Shown in pieces: positions 11,001 through 18,582 of a stretch of DNA of 64,000 nt. The translations under genes were made by a program, and so were the position numbers. This DNA is from an uncultured Clostridia bacterium (GTDB lineage: Bacteria; Bacillota; Clostridia; Christensenellales; CAG-917). Below the pieces are notes generated by a model, which did no database searches, was not told the origin of the DNA, and worked only from the letters and a program-made list of their open reading frames with translations. Where the stretch lies: the NCBI GenBank assembly GCA_947589475.1, contig CANQBO010000004.1:1-64000 (forward strand), given 5' to 3'. How positions within the stretch are numbered: the stretch's first letter is position 1; each line of letters begins with the position of its first letter.

Positions 11001-11619
11001 TGTGCTTGCGACGCAACGCCCCTCCGTGGACGTCATCTCGGGCACGATAAGAAACAACATCCCCTCGAGAGTGGCGTTCAGAGTGTCCGACAGCGGCTCC
11101 AGCCGCACCATACTGGACACCGTAGGCGCGGAAGATCTGCTGGGCTTGGGCGACATGCTGTATATGGAACCCGGTACGTCCGATCTCAAGAGGATACAGG
11201 GCGCTTTCATCTCGAACCCCGAAGTCAAGAAGGTGGTGGAGTTTGTAAAGAGCCACAACGACTGCTATTTCGACGAGCAGGCTAAGGACGCGATCTTCAA
11301 CGATAAGCCCGAAAAGAAGCCCGAAGCGGCGCAAAAGGAGAGCAAAGCCACGCGCGACGCTCCCGATCTTATCGCCGCGCTCGAGCTTGGAATACTGTTG
11401 CGAGAGACGGACGGAAATTCTTTCAGCACGTCGTATATACAGCGCAAGCTCGGATTCGGATATCAAAAGGCGGCGAGGATCGTGGATACCGTCAAGGATA
11501 TGGGCTACATCGGCGTGAGCGAGCGCGACTCCAAAAAGACCATCGTCACCATGACGAGAGAAGAATTCGAGGAGTTTAAATCGTCCGTAGAGTCGGATGA
11601 CGAGGGCGACGATGAGTGA
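8077..11619 (+). CDS. ftsK: DNA translocase FtsK/SpoIIIE
   Basis: A septum-located ATPase that pumps chromosome DNA through the closing septum. I prefer GTG 8077, preceded by GAGAGAGG, but the frame is open from 8008. Four to five membrane segments lie within the first ~170 residues. A long acidic/proline-rich linker (about 175-670) has many KP, EP and AP runs and is longer than in typical SpoIIIE. The motor begins near 690: Walker A GTTGSGKSCC near residue 836, then LVDPKRVELSVY, Walker B LILIIIDEFADLM, and LATQRPSVDVISGTIRNN. The C-terminal gamma winged helix (LLRETDGNSFSTSYIQRKLG) would read polar guide sequences. It overlaps the rimO upstream region and heads the conserved ftsK-rimO-pgsA-cinA-recA cluster. 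FtsK versus SpoIIIE role cannot be decided from sequence alone. Confidence 0.95.
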   Translation: MTDTRQARANKGNRIAIGVLIAVVSLFCFLSDIGALGGVGRMVYGFLVGFFGLASYAYALMGIIFGIAIAFGVKIRQRLARSAYLFGMLLLGILALHIYTSSGHIIGANYGEYLLRCYHETNTAGGMLFGLLAYPLMKVVTGVGALSIACAAFLIMAGCGLIPSLRRNVVYKAATPKERKEESEKEKAPRKKRKRKGDKVTAVDEPVITDFSHTSNGTRLFVVDVEGKPEKPRKGKGSYGYVPLGFDPLYPNRDGGYEDEQRMTASSPYTAPAPERATYAPMKDTAREILFGSGPSDENIARYEAARKGRMEPMSDVGRTYSTPAQRRQDMMDTLGGGGDPQSEFIARHRAENEDRAVSPSGEVDFETLKNESLRQWRTSPAPIFEADASSAPSGREVLRAAPAEEEKKEVARPTRHMPKAEDKAASHPQDRPSTENVNVGMLGALNMAKTNQRPAEPVEEEDKETVVDAYRTPQSSTPGAEIARSDGQSGYTPVQKQGLDSVRYMPSTGTKLPRAFQSSAVDQTPARPAGPAKPAEPAYQPPEKLTYQPVKKVEPYEPTPVKPLEEEKPVEEAQIPSEPIKAPREVTGDKMSASAIQSATDIAHMSAREVESAEMDARIENIKKSKGLTPAFADEPSMKEKKAKEASRRAAAPVEEGAHVHQPTVEQVIKKAEAPVKPKRPYVAPPLSLLEPPTEKLAPDDDIEEKKERLVSTLMDFDIIGDVESVDVGPTFTMYRVKVTLKKGISVATILKYSKDIAMKMEVESVRILAPIPGKNAVGIEVPNKRRRTVNISEILQSSTFNSASDPATFALGVDLYGNSHVARVTKLPHLLVAGTTGSGKSCCINTLIVSLLYKASPDDIRFILVDPKRVELSVYAGIPHLLMDEIICDVDKAIKALAWAEKEMERRTRYFSETGYRDIAEYNSDVKNSGLEKMPLILIIIDEFADLMTMGKKAVEVSVGRIASLARAVGIHLVLATQRPSVDVISGTIRNNIPSRVAFRVSDSGSSRTILDTVGAEDLLGLGDMLYMEPGTSDLKRIQGAFISNPEVKKVVEFVKSHNDCYFDEQAKDAIFNDKPEKKPEAAQKESKATRDAPDLIAALELGILLRETDGNSFSTSYIQRKLGFGYQKAARIVDTVKDMGYIGVSERDSKKTIVTMTREEFEEFKSSVESDDEGDDE

Positions 11620-11632
11620 TGTGAGGCAAGGC

Positions 11633-12937
11633 ATGAGGATCGGCGCGATCTCGCTCGGATGCGATAAAAACAGAGTGGACACCGAAAAGATGTTGGCAAG
11701 GCTCAAAGAGGGCGGGCACAGCATAGTTTCGCGCGAAGAGGACGCGGAAATACTCATCGTCAACACCTGCGCTTTCATAAAGAGCGCGAAGGAGGAGTCC
11801 ATTGCGGAAATATTAAGCGCGATAGATTTCAAAAAACGCGCCGAGGGCAGGCATGTCATCGTGACGGGGTGCCTTGCTCAGAGATATGAGGAAGAGCTGA
11901 AGGCGGAAATGCCGGAGGTGGACGCTTTCCTCGGCACGGGCGACTATGACAACATCCTCGAGGCGGTCGACAACATCGCGGCGGGGGAAAGATATTCTCG
12001 CAGAGAGGGTCTCGACAAGTTTTATGCGGGGCGTGTGCTCACAACGCCATTGCACACGGCATATCTCAAGATCGCGGACGGGTGCGACAACCACTGTACA
12101 TATTGCGCGATCCCGTCTATACGCGGCAAATATCGCTCCGAGGCGATGACAGACCTCCTAGACGAGGCGGGAAGGCTTGCGGACGACGGCGTAAAGGAGC
12201 TTATCCTTGTCGCGCAGGACGTCACGCGCTATGGCATGGACTTTGACGGCAAACCGCACCTGACGGAGCTTGTAAAGGAGCTTGAGGGGCTGAGTTTCGA
12301 GTGGATACGCCTCTTGTATCTCGAGCCGGAAATGGTTTCGGACGAGCTTATCAACTTCGTGGCGAGCGAGAAAAAAGTCGCAAAATATATGGATATTCCT
12401 CTCCAGCATATCTCGAGCGCAGTGCTCAAGCGCATGAACAGGCACACGGACGAGGCTATGACGAGGGCTATAGTAAAGCGCGTGCGCGAGGCGGGGATAA
12501 CGCTTCGCAGCACCTTCATTTGCGGCTTCCCGGGCGAGAGCGAGGAGGATCACGACAAACTTCGTAGCTTCATCGCCGAGGGAAATTTGGATTACGCGGG
12601 TTTCTTCGCCTATTCAAGGGAGGAAAATACTCCCGCGGACAGACTTGACGGGCATATCCCCGTCAAGGTCAAGCAGAGAAGGGCAAGGGAGCTTGAAAAA
12701 CTCCAGCAGAGCGTTACGGCGCAAAGACAGCGCGAGAGAATAGGACAAGTCGCGAGAGTTTTGTATGAGGATATAGATTTTTCGCGGCAAATGTTTTCGG
12801 GAAGGTCTGAGAGCGAAGCTCCCGACATCGATACCGAAATTTACTTCACGTCGGACTTTCCGCTCGAGGTAGGAAATTTCTACGACGTCGAGATCACGGG
12901 GACGCTGGGGCTCGACCTGTCGGGCAGGACCGTATAG
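11633..12937 (+). CDS. rimO: Ribosomal protein S12 methylthiotransferase RimO
   Basis: A radical SAM enzyme that adds a methylthio group to the conserved aspartate of ribosomal protein S12. I choose ATG 11633 because it gives the family N-terminus MRIGAISLGCDKNRVDTE. Upstream in-frame ATGs at 11597 and 11612 overlap ftsK. The N-terminal MTTase domain carries three cysteines (LGC, NTC, GCLAQR). The radical SAM triad is in GCDNHCTYCAIPSIRGKY near residue 149. A C-terminal TRAM domain (about 375-434, ending YDVEITGTLGLDLSGRTV) completes the enzyme. Length is about 434 residues, normal. It starts 13 nt after the ftsK stop, so translation is probably coupled. Confidence 0.95.
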   Translation: MRIGAISLGCDKNRVDTEKMLARLKEGGHSIVSREEDAEILIVNTCAFIKSAKEESIAEILSAIDFKKRAEGRHVIVTGCLAQRYEEELKAEMPEVDAFLGTGDYDNILEAVDNIAAGERYSRREGLDKFYAGRVLTTPLHTAYLKIADGCDNHCTYCAIPSIRGKYRSEAMTDLLDEAGRLADDGVKELILVAQDVTRYGMDFDGKPHLTELVKELEGLSFEWIRLLYLEPEMVSDELINFVASEKKVAKYMDIPLQHISSAVLKRMNRHTDEAMTRAIVKRVREAGITLRSTFICGFPGESEEDHDKLRSFIAEGNLDYAGFFAYSREENTPADRLDGHIPVKVKQRRARELEKLQQSVTAQRQRERIGQVARVLYEDIDFSRQMFSGRSESEAPDIDTEIYFTSDFPLEVGNFYDVEITGTLGLDLSGRTV

Positions 12938-12949
12938 GACTAAGAAGAA

Positions 12950-13621
12950 ATGAAAATTACGCTTGCAACAAAGATCACTATATCAAGGATGTTTCTCACC
13001 ATTCCGTCGGTGGCGCTGTATATCGCGGGACAGTTTACGGCGGGCGGCACGAGGATAGTGCTACTCAGCGTAGCGTGCGCGCTGTTTGCCATCGCCTGCA
13101 TCACGGATTTCGTGGACGGCGCCATCGCGCGTTCGACGCACTCCGTATCCGTGCTGGGCAGTTATCTCGACCCCATCGCGGACAAAGTCAATATCTGCCT
13201 CATGCTGTTTGCCATCGTGTGCTTCGGGGACGGGCTTAGTTGCGTCTATGCCGAAAACGTCGTAACTGTCGCCGTTTTGGGCGGGGCTATATTCGTAAGA
13301 GAGTTGCTTGTCGGCATGCTCAGGACGATCGCCGCAAAGATAGGAAAAGTAATCTCCGCCGACATATTCGGCAAGATAAAGACCATATTTTTGAACATCG
13401 CCGTATCGGTGCTGGTCGTCGCGGGTCTGCTTAAGCCGTGCGCGTATATCGGCACCGTACTGTACTATATCGGCGCTCTCGTCACCGTGATAAGCGGAGT
13501 GCACTACTTCATCAAAAACAAGGACGTGTTGACAGACGACGCAGAGAGCGGCATAGAGGTCGGCGCGTCCGATGGGGACGTCCGCGAGGCGCACGGGGAC
13601 GCGCATGCCGAGGAGGAATGA
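12950..13621 (+). CDS. pgsA: CDP-diacylglycerol--glycerol-3-phosphate 3-phosphatidyltransferase
   Basis: This membrane enzyme makes phosphatidylglycerol phosphate from CDP-diacylglycerol and glycerol 3-phosphate. The CDP-alcohol phosphotransferase signature D-x2-DG-x2-AR-x8-G-x3-D-x3-D is complete in DFVDGAIARSTHSVSVLGSY followed by LDPIADK (about residues 49-75). Multiple membrane segments are visible. The length of 223 residues is a little longer than usual because of an acidic C-terminal tail (EVGASDGDVREAHGDAHAEEE). The gene lies 12 nt after rimO and its stop abuts the start of cinA, so it is in the same operon. The neighbourhood is the normal one for pgsA in Firmicutes. Confidence 0.93.
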   Translation: MKITLATKITISRMFLTIPSVALYIAGQFTAGGTRIVLLSVACALFAIACITDFVDGAIARSTHSVSVLGSYLDPIADKVNICLMLFAIVCFGDGLSCVYAENVVTVAVLGGAIFVRELLVGMLRTIAAKIGKVISADIFGKIKTIFLNIAVSVLVVAGLLKPCAYIGTVLYYIGALVTVISGVHYFIKNKDVLTDDAESGIEVGASDGDVREAHGDAHAEEE

Positions 13622-14317
13622 ATGCAGCAGGAAGTCGTAAAGCTTTGCGGACTTACAAAGGAGGAGGTGCTTCGCCGCCTCGCTCCGTTTGCGGATAAGG
13701 GGTTGGAATTCGATATAAACGAGGACTGCCTCGACGTCACGCTCACCGTTAAGTCTACGCTGTCCAAACGCGAGTTCGACCCGCTTAAGAGCTGGATATA
13801 TCGATCGTTCGAGACCGAAGTTTACAGCGCTTTCGGGCAGGGACTTGCCGAGACTGCCGCCGCGCTCCTAAAACGGAACGGCAAGACGCTCGCCGTCGCC
13901 GAAAGCTTGACCGGAGGATTGATATGCTCCTCTCTCGCGGCGATCCCCGGCATCAGCAACAACTTTTTCGAGGGCGTCGTGTGCTACAGCAAGCAGTCCA
14001 AACAGGAAAGGTTGGGAGTCAAGGCTACGACGTTGTCCAACTACGGCGCGATAAGCGAGCAGACCGCCATAGAGATGGTGCGCGGACTGAACGTCCCGCC
14101 CGTCGATATAGGGCTGTCCACGACGGGGCTTGCAGGTCCCGACGGGGACGAGGGGAAACCCGTAGGACTCGTGTATATCGGCGTGGGCGCGGGGGACTTC
14201 ATACGCGCGTTCGAAAAGCGCCTGAGCGGGTCGAGAAACGAGATAAGGCGGCAGACCGCAAACCTTGCGCTGTACTACTTGATAAAATATCTGAGAGGGG
14301 AAGTATTTACGCTGTAA
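13622..14317 (+). CDS. cinA: CinA-like protein lacking the N-terminal domain (nicotinamide-nucleotide amidase domain)
   Basis: The C-terminal 150 residues are the CinA/PncC amidase domain, which deamidates nicotinamide mononucleotide in NAD recycling. Typical motifs are TLAVAESLTGGLICSSLAAI (about residue 88), then EGVVCYSKQSKQERLGV, TTGLAGPDG and KPVGLVYIGV. The first ~85 residues match the KH-like linker of full-length CinA (ending IYRSFETEVYSAFGQGLAET). The N-terminal molybdopterin-binding-like domain, about 170 residues, is absent. Full CinA is about 410 residues and this one is 231. The ATG directly follows the pgsA stop, so the gene truly begins here. Whether it lost pyrophosphatase activity is an inference from the missing domain. 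Confidence 0.88.
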   Translation: MQQEVVKLCGLTKEEVLRRLAPFADKGLEFDINEDCLDVTLTVKSTLSKREFDPLKSWIYRSFETEVYSAFGQGLAETAAALLKRNGKTLAVAESLTGGLICSSLAAIPGISNNFFEGVVCYSKQSKQERLGVKATTLSNYGAISEQTAIEMVRGLNVPPVDIGLSTTGLAGPDGDEGKPVGLVYIGVGAGDFIRAFEKRLSGSRNEIRRQTANLALYYLIKYLRGEVFTL

Positions 14318-14395
14318 ATGTGCCATTTTTGGGACAAACAATGCGTTAATATATAAACAAGATCAACTGCCCGAAAGGGGAAAGGAGAGAATATT

Positions 14396-15427
14396 ATGGC
14401 AGATAAGATCCAAAAGCCAAAGTCAAGAGAGGAAAGCCTTCAGGACGCCCTCGATAAGATAGAAAAGCAATTCGGCAAAGGCTCGATAATGCGCCTCGGC
14501 GACGACAACGTGCAACCCGTCGAGGCAATATCGACGGGCTGTCTCACCCTCGACATCGCGCTCGGCATAGGCGGCATTCCGAAGGGCAGGATAATCGAGA
14601 TATACGGACCCGAATCGTCGGGCAAGACTACGGTCGCCCTGCATTGCGTTGCGGAAGTGCAAAAGGCGGGCGGCACGGCGGCTTTCATCGACGCGGAACA
14701 CGCGATAGACCCCGTGTACGCGCAAAATCTGGGAGTGAGGCTCGAAGACCTCTACATTTCTCAACCCGACGACGGCGAGCAAGCTCTTGACATCTGCGAG
14801 ACGCTTGTGAGAAGCGGCGCGGTGGACATAATCGTCGTGGACTCCGTCGCGGCGCTCACTCCGCGCGCCGAGATAGACGGCGACATGGGGGACAGCCACG
14901 TCGGACTTCAGGCGAGGCTGATGTCACAGGCGCTACGCAAACTGACCGCCGTCTCGTCAAAGAGCAAGTGCACCATAATCTTCATAAATCAGTTGCGTGA
15001 AAAAGTGGGCGTCATGTACGGCAATCCCGAGACGACGACGGGCGGCAAAGCGTTGAAATTTTACGCTTCCGTTCGTATAGATATACGAAAAAAAGACTCC
15101 GTCAAGGACGGCGCCGACATCATCGGCAATCACGTCGCGGCAAAGATCGTCAAAAACAAGGTCGCGCCTCCCTTCAAAGTCGCCGAGTTTGACATCATGT
15201 ACGGAAAGGGCATATCGAATACCGCGTGCGTGCTCGACCTCGCCGTCGAAGCGGGCGTCGTGCAAAAGGGCGGCAGTTGGTTCAGCTACAACGACGAGAA
15301 GATAGGTCAGGGCAGGGACAAGACCGTCGCCTACCTCGAGGCAAACCCCGACGTATTCGCCGAGATCGACGCAAAAGTCAGAGCAAAATATTCCATCGGC
15401 ATGAGACCCGCCTCCGACGAGGACTAA
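14396..15427 (+). CDS. recA: Recombinase A
   Basis: RecA forms filaments on single-stranded DNA, performs strand exchange and triggers LexA self-cleavage. It is 343 residues long, as expected. Walker [10 protein letters not shown] is near residue 70, Walker [11 protein letters not shown] near 143, and the L2 loop region [20 protein letters not shown] near 198. AAAGGAGAG gives a strong ribosome binding site. A 78-bp gap follows cinA. No convincing GAAC-N4-GTTC LexA box was found in that gap, so SOS control cannot be asserted. An intrinsic terminator follows at 15500-15541. Confidence 0.98.
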   Translation: MADKIQKPKSREESLQDALDKIEKQFGKGSIMRLGDDNVQPVEAISTGCLTLDIALGIGGIPKGRIIEIYGPESSGKTTVALHCVAEVQKAGGTAAFIDAEHAIDPVYAQNLGVRLEDLYISQPDDGEQALDICETLVRSGAVDIIVVDSVAALTPRAEIDGDMGDSHVGLQARLMSQALRKLTAVSSKSKCTIIFINQLREKVGVMYGNPETTTGGKALKFYASVRIDIRKKDSVKDGADIIGNHVAAKIVKNKVAPPFKVAEFDIMYGKGISNTACVLDLAVEAGVVQKGGSWFSYNDEKIGQGRDKTVAYLEANPDVFAEIDAKVRAKYSIGMRPASDED

Positions 15428-15439
15428 GCAAATTTGTAT

Positions 15440-15631
15440 GTGGGGTTCCGCCCCACGCCCCGGCAAGGGACTTCGTCCCCTGCACTCCAAGCTAAAAACG
15501 CGCGAATGTGGCTCTTTTATCGCACACATTCGCGCTTTTTTGATTGTTTGCAAGGACAAACTCCTGCGTGAGAGCTTGTTATTTACGCTTGCATTGTCCG
15601 AGCGCGCTTATACACGCCGTGCGCCGTTTGT
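15440..15631. repeat. Terminator-plus-TGTCCGAGCG repeat module (copy 1)
   Basis: After recA comes a GGGGTTCCGCCCC hairpin block, a bidirectional terminator, the ACTCCTGCGTGAGA block, and one 32-bp TGTCCGAGCGCGCTTATACA unit at 15595-15626. The same order of modules recurs at 45865-46110, where the 32-bp unit expands into an array. Confidence 0.7.
15500..15541 (+). terminator. Intrinsic terminator of recA
   Basis: Stem of at least 11 bp (GCGCGAATGTG with CACATTCGCGC) followed by TTTTTT. The preceding AAAAA means it could also act for the opposing MATE gene. Confidence 0.85.
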
Positions 15632-17023
15632 TCAAATCTCGTGGGTATAGGCGTCGGTGTAGACGAGGCGGGCGATGTGGATGGGACGGAAGAGCTTCTT
15701 GTGGATGTAGGCGGTGTAGGCTATGGTGAGAATGAGCACGGCGGCTTCCGAGATGGGCAGGGCGAGCATTACTCCGTCGAGACCCATGCCGAGAGGCAAG
15801 GTGTAGATGAGCAAAGACGAGAGCGCGAAGCTTCTGAGCACGGATATTGACATCGCCATGCGGGAGCGGGATATTGACTGCAGATAGTAGACTCCCAGCA
15901 CGTTGAAACCCATCACGACAAACCACAGCGAAAAGAGACGCGTCATACGCGGAGTCGCGGCGACGACGTCGGGAGTAGTTGTCATGATGAGGCTTACGAC
16001 CTCTACGGGAGCAAGCTCCAAAACGGCTGTGAATATTGCCGAGAGGACGGCGGTGCAGACTACGCCCAAAGAGAGAGACCTGAGTATGCGATCGGGCTGT
16101 CTTGCGCCGTAATTCGCGGAGGATATGGGCTGTACGGCGAGGCCTACGCCCCCGAAAAGCGCCTGAAACAGCGCGGCGACGGTGGATATGACCCCAAACA
16201 CTGCGAGGTTAGCCTCCGTGCCGTATCGCATTATTTGATTGTTCATGAGCGTGGAAATGATGACAGTGCCGAGTTCCAGCACGCCCGCGCTGAAGCCTGC
16301 AAAAAGTACGACGCCCGTCGTATGGGGGAAGTCCGCGGGCTTTACGAAGCGCAAGTTGCACCGTTTTTTGAAGAAGTGCAAAAGCATTATCACCGTTTGC
16401 AGTCCCGCGCCCAGCACGGTGGCAAGCGCCGCGCCGCGCATGCCCATGTGCATGGGAAATACGAAAACTATGTCGCCGATGATGTTGACGACGCCGCCCG
16501 TTACGACGGCGGTCATTACGTGCGCGGGAGACTTGTCGTTGCGCACGAAACAGCCGAGGAAGTTGGGGATCACAAAAAGCGGCATACAATAGACGATCAG
16601 ATCGCCGTATTCTAGCACTTTGGGCAATATCGCGTCGTTTGCGCCGAAGAGACGGAATATCTGCTCCTTGCAAGTTATGCTCACAGTCCAGAATACCGCG
16701 AGAAGTACGGCAAGGATGATGACGGACACCGTGAAATAAGAGCGTCCCTTCTTCACGTTGCCTTCGCCGAAGGATTGACTCATCAGCACCGCGCCGCCCA
16801 TGCCTGAAAGCACGGCGAAAAAGCTCATTATACCAAAATAGGGCAACAGCACCGCCATAGCCGCCGCGCCCGCCTCGCTCTCGGACCTGCCGACCGCGAT
16901 GGTGTCCACAAAACTGTATATGGAAATGACCACCGCGCTTCCCATTGCGGTGACCAAAAACTTGAAGTAGAGTTTTGAAACGTTGTCCTTCAAAAGATCC
17001 ATATCGCTCATATATGATAACAT
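15632..17023 (-). CDS. MATE family multidrug/Na+ exporter
   Basis: A 463-residue polytopic protein with about 12 membrane segments. It has the MATE pattern in both halves. N-terminal residues include SVDTIAVGRSESEAGAAAMA-like sequence (VDTIAVGRS near 25) and GGAVLMSQSFGEGNVKKGR near 75. The second half has FGGVGLAVQPISSANYGA and RILRSLSLG. MATE proteins expel drugs or metabolites by cation antiport. The substrate here is unknown. In-frame starts at 17023, 17011 and 17002 are all possible and none has a strong ribosome binding site. MSDMDLLKD (17011) looks the most natural. It runs against recA, with terminator hairpins between them. Confidence 0.9.
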   Translation of the reverse strand: MLSYMSDMDLLKDNVSKLYFKFLVTAMGSAVVISIYSFVDTIAVGRSESEAGAAAMAVLLPYFGIMSFFAVLSGMGGAVLMSQSFGEGNVKKGRSYFTVSVIILAVLLAVFWTVSITCKEQIFRLFGANDAILPKVLEYGDLIVYCMPLFVIPNFLGCFVRNDKSPAHVMTAVVTGGVVNIIGDIVFVFPMHMGMRGAALATVLGAGLQTVIMLLHFFKKRCNLRFVKPADFPHTTGVVLFAGFSAGVLELGTVIISTLMNNQIMRYGTEANLAVFGVISTVAALFQALFGGVGLAVQPISSANYGARQPDRILRSLSLGVVCTAVLSAIFTAVLELAPVEVVSLIMTTTPDVVAATPRMTRLFSLWFVVMGFNVLGVYYLQSISRSRMAMSISVLRSFALSSLLIYTLPLGMGLDGVMLALPISEAAVLILTIAYTAYIHKKLFRPIHIARLVYTDAYTHEI

Positions 17024-17387
17024 ATCGGCGAAATATATGCAATCAAACGCGCTTGCAAGCGCAAGTTAAAATTTAAAGCGAGAGCAAGAAAAGTCATAAG
17101 CGCGACGCATCGATCAACTTGCGCGTCAAGCAACGAAGAGGCGGATACAGAGGCATTTGGGCATATCGGATGCGAACATATAAAAGGCTCATATTTTGTC
17201 GCGCGCGGGCATATCCGAGACGGAAAATGGCATATGTCCGGGGATATTCGCATTTAAAATACAAAAAATGCACAGATATATTGTAGAGATTTTAATATTT
17301 TCTCTTGATTTATTGCAGGATTATGTTATTATATTTCTATAAGGTAGACCGTAAAATAATACGGTATAACAAAGCGGAGGTAAATTT
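17024..17387. promoter_or_regulatory. Intergenic region with promoter for the downstream gene
   Basis: TTGATT (17305-17310) and TTATAT (17329-17334) with an 18-bp spacer (or TATTAT at 17327 with 16 bp) form a plausible sigma-A promoter. A small dyad, ACCGTA/TACGGT at about 17347-17366, lies downstream of it in the leader, before GCGGAGG. Nothing else was recognised in this gap. Confidence 0.45.
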
Positions 17388-18188
17388 ATGTCGAAATTTT
17401 TATGCTCGAATTGCAAAACTCCCGTCGAAGTGACTCCCGACGTCAAAGTTGTCGTGTGTCCCGGATGCGGAAAGAAGTACAGAAATCCCAAATATGCAGA
17501 GCCAACGCCTCAGGCGGAACTTGCGCCCGCGCAGGCGCCTACGCCGACGCCGGCACCCGCTCCCGCGCCTAAGCCTCAAGTGCCCAGTTTGGCGTGCCGC
17601 GGTTGCGGACATCCCATCGAGCTTACGCCCGATCTCGCGGTCCTCACATGCCCGGAATGCGGCAAGAAATATAAAAATCCGAATTATGCAGCGCCGACGC
17701 AAGCTCCCGCACCGTATGCGCCCGCACCTACGCCTACGCCCGCGACGGAATCGACTCCCGCATACGAGTCTGCTCCCGCGTATACACCCGCTCCCGAGGC
17801 AGGATCTGCTCCGTCCTACGATGCAACACCCTCTCCCGACGCGCCCGCCGCTCCCGCCGTTGCCCCGACGAGCAAGTTTACGGGCACGATGATAAGCTGG
17901 CTGGGACACCACCTCTTCAATATGTTGATGTTGGTCATCACGCTCGGCTTAGCGTATCCGTGGATCGTCTGCCGCAAATATCGTTGGAAGATAGACCGCC
18001 AGATCATAGACGGACACAAACTCAAATTCGAAGGCAAGGGCGGCTCTTTGTTCGGACATTGGCTGTTGTGGGCATTCCTCACAATCATCACAGTCGGCAT
18101 CTACGGTCTGTGGGTTCCCTGCAAGATCCAGCGTTGGATCACGGAGCGCACGCATATCGACGAGACATACGTCGCGCCTCAAGAATAA
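17388..18188 (+). CDS. Double zinc-ribbon membrane protein with DUF898-like domain
   Basis: A 266-residue protein. Two zinc ribbons open the protein: CSNCKTPVE...VVCPGCGKKY (residues 6-30) and CRGCGHPIE...LTCPECGKKY (about 68-90), an internal duplication. A proline/alanine-rich linker runs from 90 to 160. The C-terminal part has two membrane segments with the DUF898-like pattern: MLMLVITLGLAYPWIVCRKY, RQIIDGHKLKFEGKGGSLFG, LLWAFLTIITVGIYGLWVPC. Function is unknown. Zinc sensing or stress signalling at the membrane is only an inference. The start has GCGGAGG. The gene ends in a good terminator. Confidence 0.8.
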   Translation: MSKFLCSNCKTPVEVTPDVKVVVCPGCGKKYRNPKYAEPTPQAELAPAQAPTPTPAPAPAPKPQVPSLACRGCGHPIELTPDLAVLTCPECGKKYKNPNYAAPTQAPAPYAPAPTPTPATESTPAYESAPAYTPAPEAGSAPSYDATPSPDAPAAPAVAPTSKFTGTMISWLGHHLFNMLMLVITLGLAYPWIVCRKYRWKIDRQIIDGHKLKFEGKGGSLFGHWLLWAFLTIITVGIYGLWVPCKIQRWITERTHIDETYVAPQE

Positions 18189-18212
18189 CTTCTAAATTTT
18201 AGATCATCTTAA

Positions 18213-18241
18213 AAAACGGCTCCTTTTTGGAGTCGTTTTTC
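18213..18241 (+). terminator. Intrinsic terminator
   Basis: AAAACGGCTCC, loop TTTTT, GGAGTCGTTTT with trailing Ts. It ends the zinc-ribbon gene. Confidence 0.85.
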
Positions 18242-18427
18242 GTTTGCCTCGACGTGGAAATATGTAAATGTCGTGCTAGGGCGGCGCGGATAAGGTCAAG
18301 CCAAAATCAATTCGATTTTGATTGCATAATTTGCACGGTTATTCTTAAAAAAAAGCAGATAATCGGCACATATAAATTGTAAAAACGCTTTTGAGGCAAG
18401 CTTTTGTTCGTTTTGCGTATTTAGTTA

Positions 18428-18571
18428 GGGCGCAGGGGGTGAGATCTCTTGCCGCGGTGTAGGCGCGTAGCCCACATATGGCGGTGAAACCCTCCGACGG
18501 GCTGTAGGGTGGGACTACGCATAGTGAGAGCGTGGCAAGTAGAGGGATAAATATATAAGGGGGATGCGCTT
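18428..18571 (+). ncRNA. Candidate structured RNA of unknown class
   Basis: A 144-nt stretch without a gene has nested long-range pairing: GGGCGCA 18428-18434 with TGCGCTT 18565-18571 (two G.U pairs); CTTGCCGCG 18448-18456 with CGTGGCAAG 18531-18539 (9 bp, one G.U); GCGTAGCCCA 18465-18474 with TGGG-A-CTACGC 18510-18520; and CCCT 18490-18493 with AGGG 18506-18509. A weak promoter (TTGAGG 18391, GCGTAT 18415, 18-bp spacer) would start transcription near 18427, which matches the 5' end of the fold. I do not recognise a known riboswitch, 6S, SRP or RNase P consensus. The strand is not certain because a stem-rich region folds on both strands. Confidence 0.5.
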
Positions 18572-18582
18572 AGTCCACAATA

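Noticed and set aside
14318-14395. LexA box upstream of recA
   Set aside because: No GAAC-N4-GTTC-like sequence could be found in the gap.
18428-18571. 6S RNA, SRP RNA or FMN riboswitch
   Set aside because: The conserved sequence elements of these families are not present; only the general nested stem shape is similar.
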